A stretch of 64,000 bases of DNA from an uncultured Rikenellaceae bacterium (lineage in GTDB: Bacteria; Bacteroidota; Bacteroidia; Bacteroidales; Rikenellaceae). Positions 33,698 through 42,609 of this stretch are shown piece after piece. The stretch is taken from positions 223,962-287,961 of the forward strand of contig CAJTLO010000002.1 of the NCBI GenBank assembly GCA_910577285.1. The letters run 5' to 3'. The stretch's first letter is position 1. Each line of letters opens with the position of its first letter. The notes under the pieces were generated by a model. That model worked only from the letters and a program-made list of their open reading frames with translations. It was not told the origin of the DNA and searched no databases. The position numbers and the translations under genes were made by a program.

Positions 33698-35863
33698 ATG
33701 AAAAAACTTTTCCTTTCGGCGCTCTGTGCGCTGGCGCTGGGGCTCACGGCCTCTGCGGACGAGGGTATGTGGCTGCTGCCCTACCTCCAGAAAACCAATT
33801 ATGCCGATATGAAGGCGGCCGGTCTGAAGCTGAAGGCGACCGACATCTACAACCCCGACGGACAGTCGCTCAAGGATGCCATCATCATCTTCGGTTCGGG
33901 TTGTACGGGCGAGATCGTTTCGCCCGACGGGCTCATCTTCACCAACCACCACTGCGGTTACGGCAGCATTCAGCAGCTCAGCACTACCGAACACGACTAC
34001 CTGGCCGACGGTTTCTGGGCGATGAACCGTGCCGAGGAGATTCCCGTTCCCGGTCTTTCGGTCCATTTCATCCGCAAGATCGAGGAGGTGACCGACCGCA
34101 TGACCGAAGGGCTGGAGGGACTGCCTTTCGAGGAGTATACCGAAAAGGTGAACAAGCGTCGCGAGGAGCTCTCCGAGGCGTTCGCGGCGGAGTATCCCGG
34201 TAAGAAGATACGTGTGGAGAGTTTCTTCGGCGGGAACCAGTATTTCCTCTTCGTCATGGACGAGTATACCGACATCCGTTTTGTAGGCGCTCCGCCCAGC
34301 TCGATCGGTAAGTTCGGCGGCGATACCGACAACTGGATGTGGCCGCGTCACACGGGCGACTTCTCCGTATTCCGTGTCTATGCCGCTCCGGACGGAACCA
34401 CCCCGGCGGATTATTCGCCCGAGAACGTTCCCTACAAAGCCCCCGTGCACCTTACCGTGTCGGCCAAAGGCTACAAGGACGGCGACTTCACCATGGTGAT
34501 GGGCTTCCCCGGCTCCACCACGCGCTACATGACCACCTACGAGATCGACGAAATGCTCGACGTGGCCAATCCCAACCGCATCCTCATCCGCGGCGAACGG
34601 CAGGAGATTCTCAGGAAGGACATGGAGGCGAGCGACCGGGTACGTATCCAGTACTCCGACAAGTATGCCAATTCGTCCAACTACTGGAAGAACTCCATCG
34701 GCATGAGCAAAGCCGTGCGCAAACTCGGCATCCGCGACCGTCGCCGGGAGCAGGAAGCCGCCTTCACCCGGTGGGCACAAGCCGATCCGGCCAGGAGCGA
34801 ATACCTGCGTGCCCTGCCGCTGATCGCCGCCTCCAAAGAGGTGTCGGTGCCGTTGGCGAGCGACAGGCAGGTGCTGAACGAGGCGATTGTGGGTAGTGTG
34901 GAGGTGGCGACGATCGCCGCCGTGCTCAATAAGGCGCTTCCCGAACTGCTCGCTTCCCAGCCGCAGGCTGCCGCGGAAACCGTTGCCGCGGTTTACAAGG
35001 ATTACAACGAGCCGACCGACAGGAAGGTGGCCGTACGCATGATCGAACTCACGCGCGAGATGGTGTCGCCCGAAAACATGCCCGAATTCATCACTACCGA
35101 GGTCGAGGGACGTTTCGGAGGCGATGTGCAGGCCTATGTGGACTGGCTGTACGACAATTCGGTCTATGCCAACCGGGAGAAACTCGAGAACTGGCTTGCC
35201 GCCGGCAACGGGCTTCCGGCTCAGGACCCCGCCCTGGCGGTATTCGATACCACCGTTGCCAAATACGTCGACCTGGTGGCGCAGCTCCGCGAACCGGCCC
35301 TGCAATTCGCCGAGGGGCATAAGCTCTACATCAAAGGATTGCTGGAGATGGATGCCGACGGCAAACACTATCCCGATGCCAACTTCACCATCCGCCTCAC
35401 CTACGGTAATGTGAAGTCGTATGATCCGGCCGATGCCGTACATTACGATTACTTCACCACGCTGGAAGGCGTCATGGAGAAGGAGGACGAGCTGAACCCC
35501 ACCGAATTTACCGTGCCCGCAAGGCTCAAGGAGCTCTATGCGGAGCAGGATTACGGCCGGTATGCCGATCTGTCGGGGCTCTCCCGCAGGGAGATACGCC
35601 GCGGTGCGAAAGAGGATTTGAGAACCTGCTTCGTGTCCACCAACGACATTACCGGCGGCAACTCGGGCAGTCCGGTGCTCAACGACCGCGGACAGCTCAT
35701 CGGTCTTGCGTTCGACGGGAACTGGGATGCCATGAGCGGCGACGTGCTCTTTGAAACGGAGCTTCAGCGCTGCATCAACGTGGATGTACGGTATGTACTC
35801 TTCGTGATCGACAAGTTCGCGGGTGCGGGTCATCTGCTCGACGAGATGACGATCGTGTGGTAG
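33698..35863 (+). CDS. S46 family dipeptidyl peptidase, DPP7-like
   Basis: This secreted or periplasmic serine dipeptidyl peptidase of 721 residues removes N-terminal dipeptides from oligopeptides, feeding amino-acid fermentation. A signal peptide (MKKLFLSALCALALGLTASA) precedes the mature protein. The triad is visible: H85 in FTNHHCGYG, the aspartate of GDTDNWMWPRHTGDFSV, and S656 in TGGNSGSPVLN. At the S1 specificity position the sequence is AFDGNWDAMSGD with glycine G674. DPP11 enzymes, which need Asp/Glu at P1, have arginine here, so this looks DPP7-like (hydrophobic P1). I chose the ATG beginning the signal peptide. Confidence 0.93.
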   Translation: MKKLFLSALCALALGLTASADEGMWLLPYLQKTNYADMKAAGLKLKATDIYNPDGQSLKDAIIIFGSGCTGEIVSPDGLIFTNHHCGYGSIQQLSTTEHDYLADGFWAMNRAEEIPVPGLSVHFIRKIEEVTDRMTEGLEGLPFEEYTEKVNKRREELSEAFAAEYPGKKIRVESFFGGNQYFLFVMDEYTDIRFVGAPPSSIGKFGGDTDNWMWPRHTGDFSVFRVYAAPDGTTPADYSPENVPYKAPVHLTVSAKGYKDGDFTMVMGFPGSTTRYMTTYEIDEMLDVANPNRILIRGERQEILRKDMEASDRVRIQYSDKYANSSNYWKNSIGMSKAVRKLGIRDRRREQEAAFTRWAQADPARSEYLRALPLIAASKEVSVPLASDRQVLNEAIVGSVEVATIAAVLNKALPELLASQPQAAAETVAAVYKDYNEPTDRKVAVRMIELTREMVSPENMPEFITTEVEGRFGGDVQAYVDWLYDNSVYANREKLENWLAAGNGLPAQDPALAVFDTTVAKYVDLVAQLREPALQFAEGHKLYIKGLLEMDADGKHYPDANFTIRLTYGNVKSYDPADAVHYDYFTTLEGVMEKEDELNPTEFTVPARLKELYAEQDYGRYADLSGLSRREIRRGAKEDLRTCFVSTNDITGGNSGSPVLNDRGQLIGLAFDGNWDAMSGDVLFETELQRCINVDVRYVLFVIDKFAGAGHLLDEMTIVW

Positions 35864-36026
35864 CCGCAAGGCCCTGGCGGTCGTTCCGGGGGAAGATCTG
35901 CTGCCGTCCTGCCCGCCCGAAGCATCGGTTCCGTACGGAGCGGTGTTTCCGCTTCCGGCGCCATGTACGGCAAGGGGGGCTGCAGTAGACACGCTGCATT
36001 GAACGATCTGTCTGAATAGCTTGATC

Positions 36027-36064
36027 AAGAGGCCGTTCCCCTTTCGGGGCGGCCTCTTCGTTTT
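36027..36064 (+). terminator. Terminator after the S46 peptidase gene
   Basis: The stem AAGAGGCCG..CCCC with GGGG.CGGCCTCTT around TTTC is followed by CGTTTT, about 165 bp past the stop codon. The rest of this 339-bp gap has no gene. Confidence 0.7.
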
Positions 36065-36202
36065 GCCTCGGCCGACGGGACGGCAGGCGGCCGCGCCGGG
36101 GACCGGCGAGCGGAAAATTTCCCGGCCGCTCCCGGTGCGTGTACCGTTTCCCGGACAAAATCCGTAACTTAGCCAACGTAAAAAACCATCATTATTCCGC
36201 AG

Positions 36203-37861
36203 ATGCTCGAAAGATTGTCGATAGAGAACTATGCACTGATACAACAGCTTGAGCTCGAACTCTCTCCTTCGCTGAATATCATTACGGGTGAAACGGGCGC
36301 GGGCAAGTCCATCCTGCTGGGGGCTCTCGGACTGATCATGGGAAACCGTGCGGATACCACCGCGTTGCAGGATACCGGCCGCAACTGCGTGATCGAGGGA
36401 GTGTTCGACATCGGCGGTCACGGCCTCGAGTCCTTCTTCGACGAGTATGAGCTGGAATACGAACGGCACACCGTCATCCGGCGCGTGGTCACCCCCGCCG
36501 GCAAGAGCAGGGCGTATGTGAACGACTTGCCGGTGCAGCTCGCTACGCTCCGGGCGCTCTCTGCGCACCTGATCGACATCCACTCCCAGAACCAGGGGGT
36601 ATTGGTGGCCGACGGGGAGTTCCGCATCCGGGTGTTGGACAGCCTGGCCGACAACCGTGCCCTGCGCGAGGAATACGGTCGGGCGTACCGTGCCCTGCGC
36701 GAGCGGGAGGAGGTGCTGGCCCGTCTTCGCGAGGAGGTCGAGCGGGAACGCCGCGACGAGGAGTACATGCGTTTCCAATGGCAGCAGATAGCCGCTCTCG
36801 GCTTGCGGGAGGGAGAGCTGCCGGCATTGGAAGCGGAGCAGCGCGAACTCTCCCATGCGGAGGGGATTCTCGCCGCCCTGGCCGAGGCGGAGGGGGTATT
36901 GGAACCGGACGAAACGGGAGCGCTGGCTTCGCTGAAGAGCGCCGCCGCCGCCTTGCAGCGTGTCGCAGGTGTGTTGGAAGGGGCCTCCGTTCTGGCCGAG
37001 CGTATCCGTTCCGCTTATGTGGAGCTGAAGGATGTGGAGGGCGAACTCTCTTCGCTGGCCGGTCGGATCGAGGGCGATCCCTCCCGGCTCGAAGCGGTGG
37101 ATAACCGGATAGGTGCCATCTGCGAACTGATGCGGCGTTACGGCGTCGCTACGTCGGACGACCTGCTGGAACTGGGCAACGACCTGGGAAGCCGACTCGA
37201 AGCGATCACCAATTCCGATGCCCAGGTGGCGGAGCTGGAGGGGGAGGTCGCCGCGCTCCGCACGGCGGCGGAAACGCTTGCCGCCCGACTTACCGAAGGC
37301 CGGCGTCGTGCGGCGTCGGGACTGGATGCGGAGGTGGGGCGTGTGCTTGTGCGGTTGGGGATGCCCGTTGCCCGTTTCGAAACGGAGCTTGCGCCTGCAG
37401 CCCTTTCCCCGACGGGAGCCGACGGAGTACGTTTCCTGTTCAATGCCAATGGCGGAGGAGCGCTTCAGGAGCTCGAACGCGTTGCGTCGGGAGGCGAAAC
37501 GTCGCGGGTCATGCTGGCGCTGAAGTCCATCGTGGCCCGGAGTACGAAGCTGCCCACCATCCTTTTCGATGAGATAGATACGGGGGTTTCCGGTATGATC
37601 GCCGATGCGATGGGCGAGATCATCGCCGAGCTGGGCGCCTCCATGCAGGTAGTCAATATCACCCACCTGCCCCAGGTGGCTTCCAAGGGGGATACGCACC
37701 TTTTCGTGTACAAGGAGGCGACTGCTTCGGGGAATGTCACCCGTATCCGCCTGCTCGACCGGGAGGGACGTGTCGGGGAGATCGCCAAGATGCTCAGCGG
37801 GCGCGAGGTGACGGCGGCGGCCGTCGCACAGGCCCGTGCGCTGCTCGGCTACGGCGAATGA
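36203..37861 (+). CDS. recN: DNA repair protein RecN
   Basis: This SMC-like ATPase of 552 residues acts early in double-strand-break repair. Walker A is ITGETGAGKSILLGAL at about residues 27-42. A central coiled-coil region rich in E, R, L and A runs from about 150 to 380. The C-terminal ABC half has ASGGETSRVMLALKS (signature), ILFDEIDTGVSG (Walker B) and the VNITHLPQVAS switch. The length fits the family. It is the first of two plus-strand genes, and deoC follows 88 bp downstream. Confidence 0.95.
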   Translation: MLERLSIENYALIQQLELELSPSLNIITGETGAGKSILLGALGLIMGNRADTTALQDTGRNCVIEGVFDIGGHGLESFFDEYELEYERHTVIRRVVTPAGKSRAYVNDLPVQLATLRALSAHLIDIHSQNQGVLVADGEFRIRVLDSLADNRALREEYGRAYRALREREEVLARLREEVERERRDEEYMRFQWQQIAALGLREGELPALEAEQRELSHAEGILAALAEAEGVLEPDETGALASLKSAAAALQRVAGVLEGASVLAERIRSAYVELKDVEGELSSLAGRIEGDPSRLEAVDNRIGAICELMRRYGVATSDDLLELGNDLGSRLEAITNSDAQVAELEGEVAALRTAAETLAARLTEGRRRAASGLDAEVGRVLVRLGMPVARFETELAPAALSPTGADGVRFLFNANGGGALQELERVASGGETSRVMLALKSIVARSTKLPTILFDEIDTGVSGMIADAMGEIIAELGASMQVVNITHLPQVASKGDTHLFVYKEATASGNVTRIRLLDREGRVGEIAKMLSGREVTAAAVAQARALLGYGE

Positions 37862-37949
37862 AGCGTTTGCCTTGCATGCTGTCGCGGGGAGTGTTCCCGA
37901 GACCGCAGCGAGGGGTGCGTCGTCGGCCGTTCGGCGCGAATACGGAAGA

Positions 37950-38852
37950 ATGAGAAACTTTTTGAACCTTATGGAATATTCGGGATTACTTCAGCAATAC
38001 GCTCCGGTGGCTTCGGAGGAGTTCGTAGCGTCGGCGGTGGCAAAGGCCGCGGCCGGGATGGACAGGAACCGCAACGGGGAGGTGTATAAATTCTGCTTCG
38101 GCGCACTCGACCTGACCACGCTCTCCGGGAGCGATTCGGTGCGTAGCGTGACGGAGTTCGTCGGGAAGGCGTCGGCCGTGTCTTCGCGTTATCCGGGGAT
38201 GCCCGATGTGGCGACCGTTTGCGTCTATCCCGCTTTCGTGGATGTCGCGGGCCTCGGCGTAGAGGGAACCAACATCGGTGTGACGAGCGTGGCGGGAGGG
38301 TTCCCGGCGGCGCAGACCTACCTCGAGGTGAAGATGCTCGAAGTGGCGATGGCTGTCGAGAACGGAGCCGACGAGATCGACGTCGTAATGAATGGGGGCG
38401 AGATGATGGAAGGCGATTTCGACCGGCTGGCGAACGATCTCGAACTGCTTCGTCGTGAAGCGGGCAACGAGGTTGCTTTCAAGGTGATCATCGAATCGGG
38501 GATGCTCCGTACCCCGGAGGAAGTCTACCGTGCCTCGGTGCTGGCAATCCTCTCCGGAGCCGATTTCGTGAAGACCTCCACCGGCAAAACGGCCTGCGGG
38601 GCTACACCCGCTGCTGCTGCGGTCATTTGCAGCGCCATTAAGGATTACTACCTCCGGACCGGTACCCGTGTGGGCATCAAACTGGCGGGCGGCATCCGTA
38701 CCGTGGAGGATGCCGTACTTTACTATACTCTTGTGGAGGATATGCTCGGTCGGGAGTGGCTTATCCCGTCGTTGTTCCGTATCGGAGCGAGCGCACCGCT
38801 TGCCAATGCGTTGCTGGCGGCCGTCACGGGCGATGCACAGCCCTATTTCTGA
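37950..38852 (+). CDS. deoC: Deoxyribose-phosphate aldolase
   Basis: This class I aldolase splits 2-deoxyribose 5-phosphate into acetaldehyde and glyceraldehyde 3-phosphate in nucleoside salvage. The Schiff-base lysine is K208 in ADFVKTSTGK. The second lysine is K243 in GIKLAGGIRT, and the acidic partner D144 lies in DEIDVVMNGG. At about 300 residues it has the longer N-terminus typical of the E. coli-like branch. The ATG used here gives MRNFLNLMEYSG, and a second ATG seven codons on is possible. A strong hairpin follows about 100 bp after the stop. Confidence 0.93.
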   Translation: MRNFLNLMEYSGLLQQYAPVASEEFVASAVAKAAAGMDRNRNGEVYKFCFGALDLTTLSGSDSVRSVTEFVGKASAVSSRYPGMPDVATVCVYPAFVDVAGLGVEGTNIGVTSVAGGFPAAQTYLEVKMLEVAMAVENGADEIDVVMNGGEMMEGDFDRLANDLELLRREAGNEVAFKVIIESGMLRTPEEVYRASVLAILSGADFVKTSTGKTACGATPAAAAVICSAIKDYYLRTGTRVGIKLAGGIRTVEDAVLYYTLVEDMLGREWLIPSLFRIGASAPLANALLAAVTGDAQPYF

Positions 38853-38950
38853 GCCTGGCCGGCTGCGGCGGTGCGGGCCGGACGGAGGTGTGCCCTTTTC
38901 GTTTGCAGGTGTCCGCCTCGTATCCGGAGGCTTTTCATGAGATTGTTTTG

Positions 38951-38989
38951 AAAGAGCCCGGCAAAGTTTGCGACTTTGCCGGGCTCTTT
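38951..38989 (+). terminator. Terminator after deoC
   Basis: A 16-bp perfect stem, AAAGAGCCCGGCAAAG with its complement CTTTGCCGGGCTCTTT, has a 7-nt loop and tails into TTTCG. The symmetric A/T tracts suggest it works in both directions. Confidence 0.8.
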
Positions 38990-39060
38990 CGCGGATGAAG
39001 GGGCGCTGCCGGCGGGCGGTGTTGCGGGTCGACGGTCGGAGCAGGGGAGGCGATGCCTTT

Positions 39061-39266
39061 CCTGCGGGGTCGTGTCGCGAGGCTTGTTCCGATAGGGTGC
39101 TGCTTCGCTCCGGTCGCCTCGTGATGTACGGCGTCGGCAGGAGTCGTTTATTTCGGGGTGTGCGGTTGCCTGCGGGGTCGTGTCGCGAGGCTTGTTCCGA
39201 CAGGGTATTGCTTCGCTCCGGTCGCCTCGTGGTGCACGGCGTTGGCCGGAGTCGTTTATTTCGGGG
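39061..39266. repeat. Tandem pair of 98-bp repeats
   Basis: Copy 1 (39061-39158) and copy 2 (39169-39266) both begin CCTGCGGGGTCGTGTCGCGA and end TTTATTTCGGGG. They differ at scattered bases, mostly transitions such as gatagggtgctg versus gacagggtattg. Start-to-start distance is 108 bp. No gene lies in the 628-bp gap between deoC and dnaX. The remainder (39267-39480) is unremarkable. Confidence 0.75.
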
Positions 39267-39480
39267 GCCGGGGAGGTAGTCCGAAGATTCGGAAAGAGGC
39301 CGGTATTCGACAAAGAGTGTGTCGCAGCTCTGAAAGACGATGGTGCCCCGGCCGTCGGTCGGATGCGGCGTCGCAAGGTGCGGCTGACGGGAGGCCATCC
39401 CGCGAAGAAGAAGACCCGCCGTCGGTCGGGTCTTCTCCCCCCGGTCGGACTCGGCGCGTGTTCTCGCCGGGCCGGGTAGC

Positions 39481-41424
39481 TTATTCGATTTCGAGGTCGA
39501 GTTCCCGGCGCAGTTGGTCGAGTGCAGCGTTCTTGTTGCGCAGATGGGCGAGTTTGTCTTCCGGCTTTACGGGGCGTATGGCGCTTCGGTCCTCCTTTAC
39601 TTCGATGTCGAAAGCCACCGCACCCGTCACTCCGGCGATGTCGCACAACAGGTTGGCCAACTCTTTCTGGTGCTGGACGATGTCGTCGCGCAGCAGGTCG
39701 GTGGATACGGTGGTGCGGATCGTGTTGCCCGTGACCGTCATGTTGGCGAAAGCCGTGGCGAAACGGGGCCTGTGGCGTCCCAGTTCGGCGAGAAATGTTT
39801 CTTTGGCTGCGAGGATTTTCTGTTGGCTGTCGGGGTCCACCGTCTGTTTCGCAGCTTTTGGGGCGGGTTCGCCCGCCGCGGTCCGCTCTTTGGATTGGCC
39901 TCCTCCACGGAGAATATCGGCGATGGATACGCCCGAAACCGATCGTCCTGCCGGTTTCGCTCCGGGAGCCGTTTCGGCCCGTTCCTGCGATACGGGTGCC
40001 GGGCTGTGCGGGCGGGCATCGTTGCCGGCCGGAGGCGTGGCGTGCGATGCGTTCTCCCTTGCGGCCGGTGCCGGTGCGGAGGTCGGTCGTGCCGGAGGCG
40101 TGGCCGGGGCGGGTGTCGCCGGGCGGTTCGTGCCGGGAACCTCCTGTCGGACCGTGCGGTCGGCTTCGGGTGCGGCGTAGCGCGGAGTCTCCGTGCCGCC
40201 GGTTCGTGCGGGAGCCTCCGTCGTCGCACCGGTGGGGGCGTGTCCGGTTGAGGGGGCTGGCCGGGCCGGGCCGGAGGCGGGAGTTGCCGTGAGCGGCGGA
40301 AGTTGTGGGGCGTCAGGCTCTAAACTGTTTTTTTTTTGCCCCATCCCGCAGAGCTTCATCAGGCCGAGTTCTACGTGCAGCCGGCTGTTCGTCGCGCTGC
40401 GCAGCGTGGCGTCCACGCCGTTGATCAGGGCCACCGCATCGAAGAGAAAGCCTACGTCGAGTTTGGCGCTCTGGGCCTTGTAGCGTTCCAGCAGCGTTCC
40501 GGTGGCTTCGAGCAGAGGGGCGGTCGCCGGATCCTTGCACATGAGCAGGTCGCGTAGGTGGGCCGCCAGTCCGCCCGTGAAGGTCTGGGTCGAGAAGCCT
40601 TTGCGCAACACCTCGTCCAGGAGCAGGAGCGCCGACCGGTAGTCGCCCGCTGCGGCGAGGTCGGTGAGGTTGAAGTAGGTGTCGTAATCGAGGACGTTCA
40701 GCGTGCGGGCCACTTCGCGGAAATCGAGCGAGGTGCCGCAGAAGGCCACCGCCTTGTCGAACATGCTGAGCGCGTCGCGCATACCGCCGTCGGCTTTCGC
40801 CGCGATGAGGTTCAGCGATTCGTCGTCGTAGGCGATTCCCTCCTTGCCGGCGATGTATTTCAGGTAGGCCACACCGTCCTCCACGCGGATGCGGTTGAAG
40901 TCGTAGATCTGGCAACGGGAGAGGATGGTGGGGATGATCTTGTGTTTCTCGGTCGTGGCGAGGATGAAGACGGCGTGTGCGGGCGGCTCTTCGAGGGTCT
41001 TGAGGAAGGCGTTGAAGGCCGCCTGCGAGAGCATGTGCACCTCGTCGATGATGTAGACGCTGTAGCGGCCTATCTGCGGCGGGATGCGCACCTGTTCGGT
41101 CAGGGTGCGGATGTCGTCCACCGAGTTGTTCGATGCGGCGTCCAGCTCGTGTATGTTGAAACTGCGCCCCTCGTCGAAGGCGCGACAGGATTCGCATGCG
41201 CCGCAGGCCTCGCTGTCGTGCGGGTCGAGGCAGTTGATGGCCTTGGCGAATATGCGGGCGCAGGTGGTCTTGCCTACGCCGCGCGGACCGCAGAACAGGT
41301 AGGCGTGGGCCAACTGGCCGCGGGCGATGGCGTTGCGGAGCGTGGAGGTGATATGCGACTGCCCGACCACTGATTCGAAGGTGGCGGGGCGGTATTTGCG
41401 AGCTGAAACGATGAAGTTGTCCAT
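39481..41424 (-). CDS. dnaX: DNA polymerase III subunits gamma and tau
   Basis: This is the clamp-loader ATPase subunit of the replisome. The 647-residue full-length (tau-like) product starts MDNFIVSARKYRP. It has Walker A GPRGVGKTT at residues 46-54, a zinc module (CLDPHDSEACGACESC), Walker B YIIDEVHML and the sensor-1 region ILATTEKHKI. A Pro/Ala/Thr-rich linker of about 150 residues separates the ATPase from the C-terminal polymerase-binding domain. Ten consecutive A's encode Q363-K-K-N. Slipping by one base either way meets a stop within a few codons, giving a gamma-like product of about 367-370 residues. An upstream in-frame extension reads through repeats and is not real. Confidence 0.95.
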   Translation of the reverse strand: MDNFIVSARKYRPATFESVVGQSHITSTLRNAIARGQLAHAYLFCGPRGVGKTTCARIFAKAINCLDPHDSEACGACESCRAFDEGRSFNIHELDAASNNSVDDIRTLTEQVRIPPQIGRYSVYIIDEVHMLSQAAFNAFLKTLEEPPAHAVFILATTEKHKIIPTILSRCQIYDFNRIRVEDGVAYLKYIAGKEGIAYDDESLNLIAAKADGGMRDALSMFDKAVAFCGTSLDFREVARTLNVLDYDTYFNLTDLAAAGDYRSALLLLDEVLRKGFSTQTFTGGLAAHLRDLLMCKDPATAPLLEATGTLLERYKAQSAKLDVGFLFDAVALINGVDATLRSATNSRLHVELGLMKLCGMGQKKNSLEPDAPQLPPLTATPASGPARPAPSTGHAPTGATTEAPARTGGTETPRYAAPEADRTVRQEVPGTNRPATPAPATPPARPTSAPAPAARENASHATPPAGNDARPHSPAPVSQERAETAPGAKPAGRSVSGVSIADILRGGGQSKERTAAGEPAPKAAKQTVDPDSQQKILAAKETFLAELGRHRPRFATAFANMTVTGNTIRTTVSTDLLRDDIVQHQKELANLLCDIAGVTGAVAFDIEVKEDRSAIRPVKPEDKLAHLRNKNAALDQLRRELDLEIE

Positions 41425-41475
41425 ATGGGAAACGGTCGTGCGGCAGGAGGGAACTTCTGCTCCTGTCGATTCATA

Positions 41476-41773
41476 CAAAGATACGGAAAGTCGAGCGCAA
41501 AACCGAATCGCATTCGGGTTTTGCCGAGACGGAGTATCTAAGACAAAGTCAAAGATACGGAAAGTCGGGCGCAAAACCGAATCGCATTCGGGTTTTGCCG
41601 AGACGGAGTATCTAAGACAAAGTCAAAGATACGGATAACCGAGGGTAAAAGCAAGTGTGCTTGCTTTTGTTGAGCGTGCGTGTCTTGGGCGAAGCCAAAG
41701 GTAGGCAAAGTCGCATGCCGAACCGGATGTCGTCCGGTCGGGTCGCAACGGAACCGAAGTAAAGCCGAGGATA
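41476..41773 (-). repeat. Tandem array of hairpin plus -7-box units upstream of dnaX
   Basis: Read leftward toward dnaX, -7-type boxes recur at 41483-41476 (TATCTTTG), 41557-41550 (TATCTTTG), 41631-41624 (TATCTTTG), 41703-41696 (TACCTTTG) and 41773-41766 (degenerate TATCCTCG), at spacings of 74, 74, 72 and 70 bp. Each box is preceded by 10-18 nt and then an inverted repeat. Units 1 and 2 are nearly identical (CAAAACCCGAAT/ATTCGGTTTTG). Unit 3 uses AAAAGCAAG/CTTGCTTTT and unit 4 uses ACCGGA/TCCGGT. The unit nearest dnaX would start transcription about 45 nt before its ATG. From 41774 to 42029 I see nothing further. Confidence 0.75.
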
Positions 41774-42029
41774 CGCGAAAACCGCGGAATATCGCTCCGC
41801 AGGGCCCGATCCGCCGGTCGGGTAAATTGTTGGACAGGCTTTCCGAGCCTCTTCCCGCCTTGCTTCTCGCCGCTCGCCTCGTTGCCGGCACGCCCAGCTC
41901 CCGTTTCTAATATTCTTTTTCTTCAGGGAAATTATCCGTAAAATTGTAAACGGCCGATGCAACGAAACGATAACTTTTTGCGTCTCACAATAAAGACAGG
42001 AGTAACCATTAACCTTAACACATAAACGT

Positions 42030-42468
42030 ATGAAAAAAAGAATATTTTTTACGCTTGTCGGCTGCCTGACTGTATTAAGCCTTATTTCTTGCCATCCGGA
42101 TTATACGCATTATACACATTGATACCTATATTAACCAGACGGCTTCGACGATTACGATCGAATGCTATTATGGAAATACGTCCGATGATGAAGTTGCGAA
42201 TCCGGAGGATTTATATGAAACGATTATGATATTACCAGGGCAGACCAAAACTGTAACGTTTGATGAAATGACTTTTGTTCTTCCTTTCAGATGGCGCAAC
42301 GGTCTTCCTTATTTGCTGGTCAAAAATGGTGCGGTTGCAGTTTTTGAAAGAGAACATAATTTAATGGAAATGGAGTCCTATACGCTGGTATCGTCCAGCG
42401 AAACCGTCCGTAATTACGAGTATGTATTTACGGAGGAGTATTTCAAAGACGGAAAGCCCGTCGAATGA
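42030..42468 (+). pseudogene. Small lipoprotein gene broken by a frameshift
   Basis: The ATG at 42030 starts a clear lipoprotein signal (MKKRIFFTLVGCLTVLSLIS then C), which stops at TGA after 30 codons. In the +1 frame the protein continues at once as HIDTYINQTASTITIECYYG and runs about 115 codons to TGA at 42466-42468. The two halves make one sensible secreted protein of about 145 residues, so one base has been gained or lost near 42117-42123. The break lies next to a 9-bp tandem ATTATACGC/ATTATACAC. The gene is visibly AT-richer than its neighbours, suggesting recent acquisition. I do not recognise the family. A sequencing error is the alternative explanation. Confidence 0.65.
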
Positions 42469-42546
42469 CGGCCGGGGGCGGGCGGACGCAGCCGTCGCTG
42501 TTCGGTTCGGGAGAGGGTCGGGGCTTGCATCGGCGGAGCGAATCAA

Positions 42547-42579
42547 AAAGCGGTGCGCCGGAAAAAGGCGTACCGCTTT
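42547..42579. terminator. Hairpin between the broken lipoprotein gene and the HU/SPOR gene
   Basis: AAAGCGGTGCGCC pairs with GGCGTACCGCTTT (one G-U) around GGAAAAA. The A/T-flanked stem could serve both convergent genes. Confidence 0.65.
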
Positions 42580-42609
42580 GAAGGTCCGTTCGGAAAGTAT
42601 CGCTACGGA

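Noticed and set aside
33380..37699. A 1439-codon minus-strand frame antisense to the S46 peptidase and recN genes
   Set aside because: It mirrors two well-defined genes on the other strand. Such long antisense frames arise from the GC-rich third codon position and have no recognisable domains.
39001..39480. Short protein-coding genes with PAGSCREACSDRVLL repeats
   Set aside because: The peptide repeats come from a non-coding tandem DNA repeat, frames are open on both strands, and there is no start signal.
41425..41574. An N-terminal extension of DnaX by 50 residues
   Set aside because: The extension is a translation of the repeat array. The same peptide appears upstream of the polyprenyl synthase where it cannot be part of DnaX. 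The family start is MDNFIVSARKYRP.
41476..41773. CRISPR array, because of the regular period of about 74 bp
   Set aside because: The units are contiguous with no unique spacers of constant length, the repeats diverge steadily, and no cas genes are present.
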